A stretch of 64,000 bases of DNA from Closterium sp. Naga37s-1. Its lineage: Eukaryota > Streptophyta > Zygnematophyceae > Desmidiales > Closteriaceae. Position 1 is the stretch's first letter, and every line of letters begins with the position of its first letter. Position numbers and translations under genes: made by a program. Positions 57,458 through 64,000 of the stretch are shown here, in pieces. The stretch spans positions 1,240,001 to 1,304,000 of the forward strand of contig CANJKZ010000013.1 of the NCBI GenBank assembly GCA_947471745.1. The letters run 5' to 3'. The notes under the pieces were generated by a model that was not told the DNA's origin, did no database searches, and worked only from the letters and a program-made list of their open reading frames with translations.

Positions 57458-60400
57458 TCAGAACACGGCGTAGGCATGAGCATGCATGGTTGTGCTGACA
57501 GCAGCACCATAGTGCCATGCCCATGCTGCCTCAGTGGATGGTGCATTGTGAGCCGCCTGCTTCACAGGTGTGAGTGGGTCTGTGGGCTCCATGCCTGGCG
57601 GAATGTTGGGAAGGGAATACGGGAAGAGGGACCTGAGACGAGGGGATGTGAGGGGAGAAAGGAGGATGTAAGAATCGGGATGCAAAGGGGCGGCATGCTG
57701 CCGGTGCATGCTCTGTGTATGTCAGAACATTTGAGGGTTCCATTGCGAAGCACTGCAAGAGTGAGCCTGTGCAATAGTGCAAGTACGGCATTGTGCAACA
57801 GTGCAAGACGCACTAGACATGGCAAGAGAAAAAGTAGGAAATCCGCTAAACCTGAGGTGGGGATATTTTACCTAATCCCGAGGTGACGAGATTACCTAAT
57901 CCCGAGGTGAGGAGGTGGAAGAGGTAGCTCGCATCTAGACAGGCGTATGGCGCATCCTGGCCGTTCATCAGCGGAAACTTCTTGGAGACTTCCTGCAGGG
58001 GAATGCCGCATGTCTCCTCTGCTATCCGAGCCAAGTGTTGAGCCGTGATGCGAGCTGCGGTGGGTGCTGCCGTGGTTACTGTGGTGGAGTTGTTGCGAGG
58101 GATTAGGCCGAACTGCTCATGACGGGGAGTGCGACAAAGGTGCAAATTGCAGGAGAATATCAGTGAGATTGTGGCAAAGACATCGCGGAGGAGATCAAAT
58201 GTTGGGGGGATGAGGGCGCATTGAGGAAACAGCAGATTTTTGGGAGTTACGTGGGGATATCAAAGTGCAAGAGGCACACGCCTTTCCCCCATGAGAACCT
58301 CCTCTTACCCCATCACAGCTGGCTTTAACCCCCGGCCCAATTGTTGTGCTCGCGGCCAAATGAAGCTGCGGTCGCAACGACCTGCTCTGCTCCCTCTCCT
58401 CTGCCTCCACCCCCCATACCATCCTCCATGCCAGCATCATTCTTGAAATCTCTCAAATCTTTTTTTTTTTTATTGTTGATAGCAGGCTTGGTGAAAGGGG
58501 CTAGCCAAGGTGAAGGATTAGGTAACAATCTTCTATTGCATAAAGGAACACAAGAGCAGCCCACCTGTTGCACAGGGTCAAAAAGTGCTGAGGAGGCGAG
58601 GAGCCGCACTGCGCCCTCCCTCCTCTGCCTCCTCTGCCTCCTCCCCACAGCCCATCCAGCGCACCAGGCAGCATCGCATTTGAGACTGCTTGGATTGAGA
58701 ATCTTCAGGAGTGATACAAACAAGCATCATAGCCCACCTGCTGTGCCATGTGGAAGATTCCCGAGGTGGCGGCGAGCCGCACTGCGCCCTCTCCTCCTCC
58801 TCTGCCTCCTCTGCCTCCTCTGCGTAGTGCACCCCTAAGCCCATCCAGCGCGCCAGGCAGCAAGCAGGCCCGCCCTTGCGGGCACACAGGTGCCGCAGAC
58901 CTCAGCATCGCATCGGACGATGCATGGGCAGATGACGGGTGGCTGTCAGCGCTGCCGGTGGTGCTGCTGCTTGCGCTGGTGGTGCTGGCAGCTGCTGCTG
59001 CCCGCTGGAGAGCTTGAAGGGTGAGGGAGGAGCAGAGGGCTGCACGCAAAGAGGCAGAGGTGCCGTCGCTGCTGGGCTTGGATGTGCCTGCAGTGGGGTG
59101 GGTGGGTGACATGTGAGGCAGGGGGAGGGGCAATGGATGGGGGAGTTTGAGGGCGGAGCAGAGGGCTGCCTGCAACGAGGCGGCGGTGCCGTCGCTGCTG
59201 GGCTTGGATGTGCCTGCAGTGGGGTGGGTGGGTGGAAGGGGTGTGGGTCAGGGATAAGGTATTGGTACTGCTGGTGGTGCGGGAGGTGCTGGCAGAAGCA
59301 GCTGCTGCCGCCTGTTGCAGGGCGTGGAGGGTGGCCTAGGAGCAGAGGGCTGCATGCAAGGAAGCAGGGGATTGGATGTGCTCTGATGTGCCTGGAGAAG
59401 GGTGAGTGGTTGACGTGTGGAGAAAAAGGGGGCACATGGGTTGGATACAGTTTGAGTTTACTGAAAACAACAATTGAATGTGCTTACAAAGGCATGCAAA
59501 GGCATGCAAAGGCATGCAAAGGCATGCAAAGGCATGCAAAGGCATGCCCGAGCCAGGCATCCGAGTGGAGCCAAGAGGTAATCATAGATTGCTTGGGCTC
59601 GTTCAGCATGCATGCATGGCTGTGCCACACCAACAGTTCCACGCACAAAACTGAAGCTGCACAGAATCCTACCATGAGAGCCCACGTGGAAGCATGACCA
59701 TACCCTGAGGGCCCACGTAAAAGCATGACCATATCATGAGGGCCCACGTGGAAGCATGGCCATACCATGAGAGCCCACGTGCATGCATGGATGGTTGTGG
59801 GTGTCGTTAGTTGCTTTCAGCACCAGTGCTCTCCCTGCCATCCGCCCATAGCCCTGCATGCTGGTGCCGTGGTGGGATGCGGTGCAGAGGGATGGGGATG
59901 GAGAAGCAGACACCGATTGGAGGAGAGAGACGGGGAAAGGGATGTGCTAAGTGACTACTGAGGCGCCTCACAATTCAACGTGCCTAAAAAAGTGGTTATT
60001 GGTGCATGAAGCTAGCCGTATCCTGCATCCTGCGCACACGCAACGTCAACACACACCGCCTCTCTTTTCTCATCCCTCTCCCTCTCAGCCTGCTGCCCTG
60101 CACGCACAGGCTGTCATGTTACCACACCCCCCCTCTTCTCTCCCCACACACCCCTCTTCTCTCCTCTCACCTGCGCACATAGACGTGGTGGGTGCTTCCC
60201 AAACCGCTCAGTCTCCTCACGTGTCCAGCTGGAACCTTCTTTGCCACATCAGCAGGAACTGCATACGCCACGTGGACGCTGGTATTCCCCAGGTCCACCA
60301 CTGCCACTGTTGACTCCAGGTGATTTTTCAGGTGCTTTCCCAGGTTTCCCAGGAGATGGTTAACAGCTGTCTGGATAACACGGGGAAGGGGGGGGAAAGA

Positions 60401-63400
60401 AGCACTGCCTTGATAAGCAGTGCCATGCACCCGTGCACCATGCCATCCATGCACCATGCCATCCATGCACCATACCATCCATGCACCATGCCATCCATGC
60501 CCCATGCCATCCATGCACCATGACATCCATGCACCTTGCCATCCATGCACCTTGCCATCCATGCACCATGCCATCCATGCACCTTGCCATCCATGCACCA
60601 TGCCATCCATGCACCATACCATCCATGCACCATGCCATCCATGCCCCATGCCATCCATGCACCATGACATCCATGCACCTTGCCATCCATGCACCTTGCC
60701 ATCCATGCACCATGCCATCCATGCACCTTGCCATCCATGCACCATGCCATCCATGCACCATGCCATGCATGCACCATGCCATCCATGCACCATGCCATCC
60801 ATGCACCATGCCATCCATGCACCATGCCATCCATGCACCATGCCATCCATGCGCCTTGCCATCCATGCACCATGCCATCCATGCACCATGCCATCCATGC
60901 ACCATGCCATCCATGCACCATGCCATCCATGCACCTTGCCATCCATGCACCATGCCATCCATGCACCATGCCATCCATGCGCCATGCCATCCATGCACCA
61001 TGCCATCCATGCACCATGCCATCCATGCACCATGCCATCCATGCACCATGCCATCCATGCACCATGCCATCCATGCACCTTGCCATCCATGCACCATGCC
61101 ATCCATGCACCATGCCATCCATGCACCATGCCATCCATGCACCATGCCATCCATGCACCTTGCCATCCATGCACCATGCCATCCATGCACCATGCCATCC
61201 ATGCACCATGCCATCCATGCACCATGCCATCCATGCACCATGCCATCCATGCACCATGCCATCCATGCACCTTGCCATCCATGCACCATGCCATCCATGC
61301 ACCTTGCCATCCATGCACCATGCCATCCATGCACCATGTCATCCATGCACCATGCCATCCATGCACCTTGCCATCCATGCACCTTGCCATCCATGCACCT
61401 TGCCATCCATGCACCTTGCCATCCATGCACCTTGCCATCCATGCACCTTGCCATCCATGCACCATGCCATCCATGCACCTTGCCATCCATGCACCATGCC
61501 ATCCATGCACCATGCCATCCATGCACCATGCCATCCATGCACCATGCCATCCATGCACCTTGCCACATGCTTCCCAACGCCCCATGGCCAAACCAACCCG
61601 TCTCATCAACATGCCCTCACTATCTAAATCTCCTCATCTCCCCGACAGCCTTCCCCTGCCCCACCCACCCAGGCAAAGAAGCCCGCATCACTGTCATCAA
61701 GCACGCTGACGTCACCATGGCTGAACGGGAACGGGTACTCCGTCAGCATCTGGCGGATCTGGGGGACGAGGAGGGGTGGGGAAAGGGGATGGGGGAGTGG
61801 GGAGAGGGGAGCGAGGAGGGGGGAGGGGGATGGGGAGGGCAGGGTGGGTTAGAAGGGGGGAAGAGGATTGAGGATATATGGGAAAATATTTCCTCCTGGG
61901 TTCAGCTGAAAGAAAAAGGCCGCAATAAAGGAGGGAGAGAAGAAGGGAAGACAGACAACGGATCTGCTACTTTCTGTTTGACTCCACTCTTGCCTTCCCA
62001 TCAGTCACGCCTCTAAAATGCCTCAGCGGCTGGCTGCTGTGCTGAATACTGAAAACTACGCATCATGCCATGCCATCCCATCCCCCACTCGTTTCTCCCA
62101 CCCCCACCTACCTCCTCCCTCCCCACTTCTCGGCCTGCCCCCAGGACTCCTGAACCCCAAGCCCCAAGCCCAAAGCCCCAAGCCCCACCTCTGCCAGGAT
62201 CTTGTCTGCCTGGTCTCCTAATAGCCTTCCCTGCCCTCCATTGGCCTGCCATGCATACAGTCACATGCGCATGATACAGTCACACACGCATAAAATCACC
62301 ATGCGATACAGTCACAGTAGGGGGCAGGTCTAGTGCATGCCTAATTGGGTGCAACCAGCAACATACCCTGACAGAACTATCAGCATACCCTGAGAAGAAC
62401 AGGGCCAACCAGCAGCGTACCCTGACAAGAACGGGTGAGATTGGTCGAGAGAACTCGGGCACGGCTTTAAGTGCCTTCTTCATCAGCGGTCGCAGGCTGT
62501 TCGCTGCTGCTGTGACATTATCCCCGTATGCACCCAGCCCAGGCTTCACCTGCCACAGCGAGGAACAACAATGAGGGAATGTGACAGTGGCTCTGAGTCC
62601 CTTTTGAGTATTCTCAAATATGGCTGTCCGCTGCTGCCTTGGGATTATCCTGGTATGCACCCAGCCCGGGCTTCGCCTGCCATGGCAACAAGGAGCGTGA
62701 AGAGAGCATGAGGAGAGCATGGGAGTGGCTTTAAGTGCCTTCCTTATTAACGGTCGCAGGCTTTCCGATGCTGCCTTGAGATTATCCCATTACGCTCCAA
62801 ACCCGGGCTTCACCTGTCATGGCAGCGAATAGCATGGCATGGCGAAGCATAGGCAGAGAATGGGTATGGGGAGAGCATTCTAGCAGAGCATATGAGCGGC
62901 GGAAGGAAATATTTGCGTTGCCTAGAAAGACCTCTACAATAAAGAACAAAGGAAACTATTGATAGAAGCTATTGAAAATTAACCAGCAAGCGAGGAAGTG
63001 AGAACAAATTTTTATTTTTATATGAACAGGAACTCACTGATTCCAGATTCCACCTTTGAAAGGTGAAGAACAGAACAAACTCACCGAATGCACCACTTCA
63101 AAACCTTTCTGAATCTCCCCCAGCTCCATCCGCGAATCAAATCTGTACACGTGGACGCTGCTGCTCTCCGCGCTCACAGCGTCAACAACAACGGCATACG
63201 TGTCCCCCTCGCCCTCCCCACCACTGGTGCCACTTTCACCGCCCGCTACCATCTTGATCGCCGTCGCCTTCCCCTTCTCGCGCATGTTTCTTATTCTTCC
63301 GTCGCGTGATGAAGCCCCGCGACCCGACGCGCTTCCTCCATGACCGGATGATCTGCCATGCGCGCCGATTAGGGCAGGGGAGCCGTTGTCGTTTTCGGAG

Positions 63401-63606
63401 GCGGGGGTGAGGACGAAGACGAAGAGGATGAGCGCCACGAGCGCCACCGGAATGGCCGCTACGAGCGCGACGCGACGCGATCGCACCACGCGCTCTCGCG
63501 CGGAATCCTGCCGCCTCGCCACGACAATTGACGGGTCAAAATTGAACAAGAGGAAATTTGTTTTTAGGATGCTAATAAACAGGCTAGTCACAGCAAATTC
63601 GTTCAC
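57458..63606 (-). CDS. Apyrase-like (GDA1/CD39) membrane protein, motifs altered
   Basis: Exons that join in phase: 63606-63085, 62549-62421, 62245-62189, 61758-61669, 60370-60171, then one from 59860; later ones include 58112-57896 and a last exon ending at 57458; 58.3-59.4 kb is unresolved. Exon 1 has an N-terminal membrane anchor (VALVAAIPVALVALILFVF), then YAVVVDAVSAESSSVHVYRFD at the ACR1 place. Exon 2 VKPGLGAYGDNVTAAANSL, exon 3 GDQADKILAE, exon 4 SVLDDSDAGFFAW, exon 5 VNHLLGNLGKHL then VVDLGNTSVHVAYAV (ACR4 place), exon 6 GYGRMAGRALVL, late exons PYACLDASYLFHLLTSGLG and EAAWAWHYGAAV (ACR5 place). The family hydrolyses NTP and NDP. Here DAGSTGSR, GATAGLR, EGxxxW and DLGGGSVQ are all changed, so catalysis is doubtful: a pseudoenzyme or a decaying gene. 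No break is seen in the joined exons. Confidence 0.7.
58318..58865. repeat. Triplicated exon-like segment in the apyrase-like gene
   Basis: Three related blocks (about 58318-58425, 58565-58675, 58735-58870), each with a GAGGAGGCAGAGG-type run followed on the minus strand by a coding-like piece: EQVVATAASFGREHN, GAVRLLASSALFDPVQQVG, GAVRLAATSGIFHMAQQVG. The last two end at a CAACAG/GTGGGC or CAGCAG/GTGGGC donor. Confidence 0.6.
59025..59400. repeat. Second triplicated segment in the apyrase-like gene
   Basis: GAGCAGAGGGCTGC begins three blocks (about 59030, 59155, 59338). The first two share GTGCCGTCGCTGCTGGGCTT and GATGTGCCTGCAGTGGGGTG over about 90 bp. On the minus strand they carry a CCCACTGCAG acceptor and GTSKPSSDGTSASLRAALCS-like residues. 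Confidence 0.65.
59487..59548. repeat. 10-bp repeat GGCATGCAAA x6
   Basis: Six perfect tandem copies, inside the apyrase-like gene span. Confidence 0.93.
59672..59790. repeat. About 30-bp tandem repeat x4
   Basis: Four copies around GAGGGCCCACGTGGAAGCAT and GACCATACCAT, with small differences. It borders the inferred sixth exon of the apyrase-like gene. Confidence 0.85.
60430..61565. repeat. 16-bp satellite array, about 71 copies
   Basis: Unit CATGCCATCCATGCAC with a few variants (CATACC, CATGACATCC, CACCTT, CATGCCCC). The left part shows a higher-order repeat of 144 bp (nine units): the same variant order starts at about 60471 and 60615. The array sits wholly within the intron between exons 61758-61669 and 60370-60171 of the apyrase-like gene. 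Confidence 0.95.
62421..62825. repeat. Three tandem copies of apyrase-like exon 2
   Basis: Related segments on the minus strand end near 62551, 62683 and 62815, each beginning with a GGCAG acceptor-like site, then GTGAAGCC or GCGAAGCC. They code KPGLGAYGDNVTAAANSLRP (clean), KPGLGAYQDNPKAAADS (then diverged), and KPGFGA...DNLKAASESLRP. Only the first, 62549-62421, is open throughout and ends at a good donor. Confidence 0.8.
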
Positions 63607-64000
63607 AGATATCAGCTTTCCGCGTCATGTTGACAATGCGACGCGACAGCACTAGCATGGCCGCAGAGGAATCTACTAGGGACTCCTGTCTGACGCGTGC
63701 CTAGGACGGGTCCTGTAGAAATTCAAACGGTTCAGTCTCCATCTGGTTACTCAGAAGCGTTGTCGCATAGCACCAAACGGTTTCGCTAACAACCCCACGA
63801 AACCGGAATAAATGCAGTTACTGTGGGACCGAGGTTTTCGTGATTTGTTGGATTCCCTTTGTTCGAACACTTGCGCACGTCCGAGATGGCCGAACTGGAA
63901 CCACGATATGTTCGGACCCGACAAATCGTGGAGAGCTAACTTGAACCTCGTCGTCCAAGTAGAAACGAAATGCGACCTCACAGCAGCGTGGTTTATTACG
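63607..64000. other. Upstream region of the apyrase-like gene
   Basis: No other gene recognised. Likely holds the promoter and leader, or an earlier exon, since the first in-frame ATG at 63606 gives an N-terminus without a clear family match before the membrane anchor. Confidence 0.4.

Noticed and set aside
58748-59017. Plus-strand frame with a hydrophobic C-terminus resembling a membrane anchor
   Set aside because: Antisense to coding-like pieces of the apyrase-like gene; hydrophobic run is due to GCTGCTG-type composition.
59487-59548. Regular short repeats as a CRISPR array
   Set aside because: Head-to-tail tandem repeats with no spacers, in a eukaryotic intron-bearing gene.
60167-62016. 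Very long open frames on both strands (300 to 530 codons) of His/Pro/Cys/Met or Trp/His/Gly/Met repeats
   Set aside because: They are produced by the 16-bp satellite, which lacks stops. Only the short piece that overlaps 60370-60171 is a supported exon.

Overview
The window is nuclear DNA from a plant-lineage eukaryote. Its host genes have spliceosomal GT-AG introns. They include a GPI-type fasciclin-like protein, a vacuolar iron transporter and a universal-stress-protein-like gene. The rest is mostly Copia and chromodomain-Gypsy LTR retrotransposons. GC-rich genes and abundant minisatellites fit a streptophyte alga or bryophyte better than a flowering plant, but this is inference; no ribosomal or organellar marker is present.

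Layout. 1-4159: Copia remains, one inserted in another. 4390-6262 (-): universal-stress-protein-like gene of four inferred exons. 6430-24640: a nest in which a young full-length Copia (8810-15902, target duplication CCAAT) sits in an older Copia, and a Gypsy chromovirus (18610-23213, target duplication CTGAG) sits in a small non-autonomous Copia-like element. 24641-38475: truncated Copia and Gypsy pieces joined end to end, with one solo LTR. 39215-40865 (+): glycosyltransferase-like gene. 41289-41437: Tourist-like MITE. 42216-43354 (+): fasciclin-like gene of three exons. 43660-45210: microsatellites and a pogo-type transposase remnant. 45813-54898: truncated Copia fused to a Gypsy chromovirus whose 3' LTR carries a 1.4 kb young non-autonomous element (target duplication GCTGC). 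55142-56549 (+): VIT/CCC1-type transporter of two exons. 57458-63606 (-): an apyrase-like (GDA1/CD39) gene, tail to tail with the transporter gene.

The host genes form no evident operon or pathway; they are single eukaryotic genes on retrotransposon-free islands. The most unusual locus is the apyrase-like gene. Its reading frame joins cleanly across the first exons, yet the conserved apyrase motifs are altered, several exon-bearing segments occur in triplicate, and one intron holds about 1.1 kb of a 16-bp satellite. The second notable theme is a fast-changing GC-rich tandem-repeat leader just after the primer-binding site of every Copia element whose 5' end is visible.

All intron and exon limits are inferred by eye from splice signals, phase and protein similarity. 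Repeat counts and LTR differences are also by eye. Retroelements are described as fossils at the level of the element.
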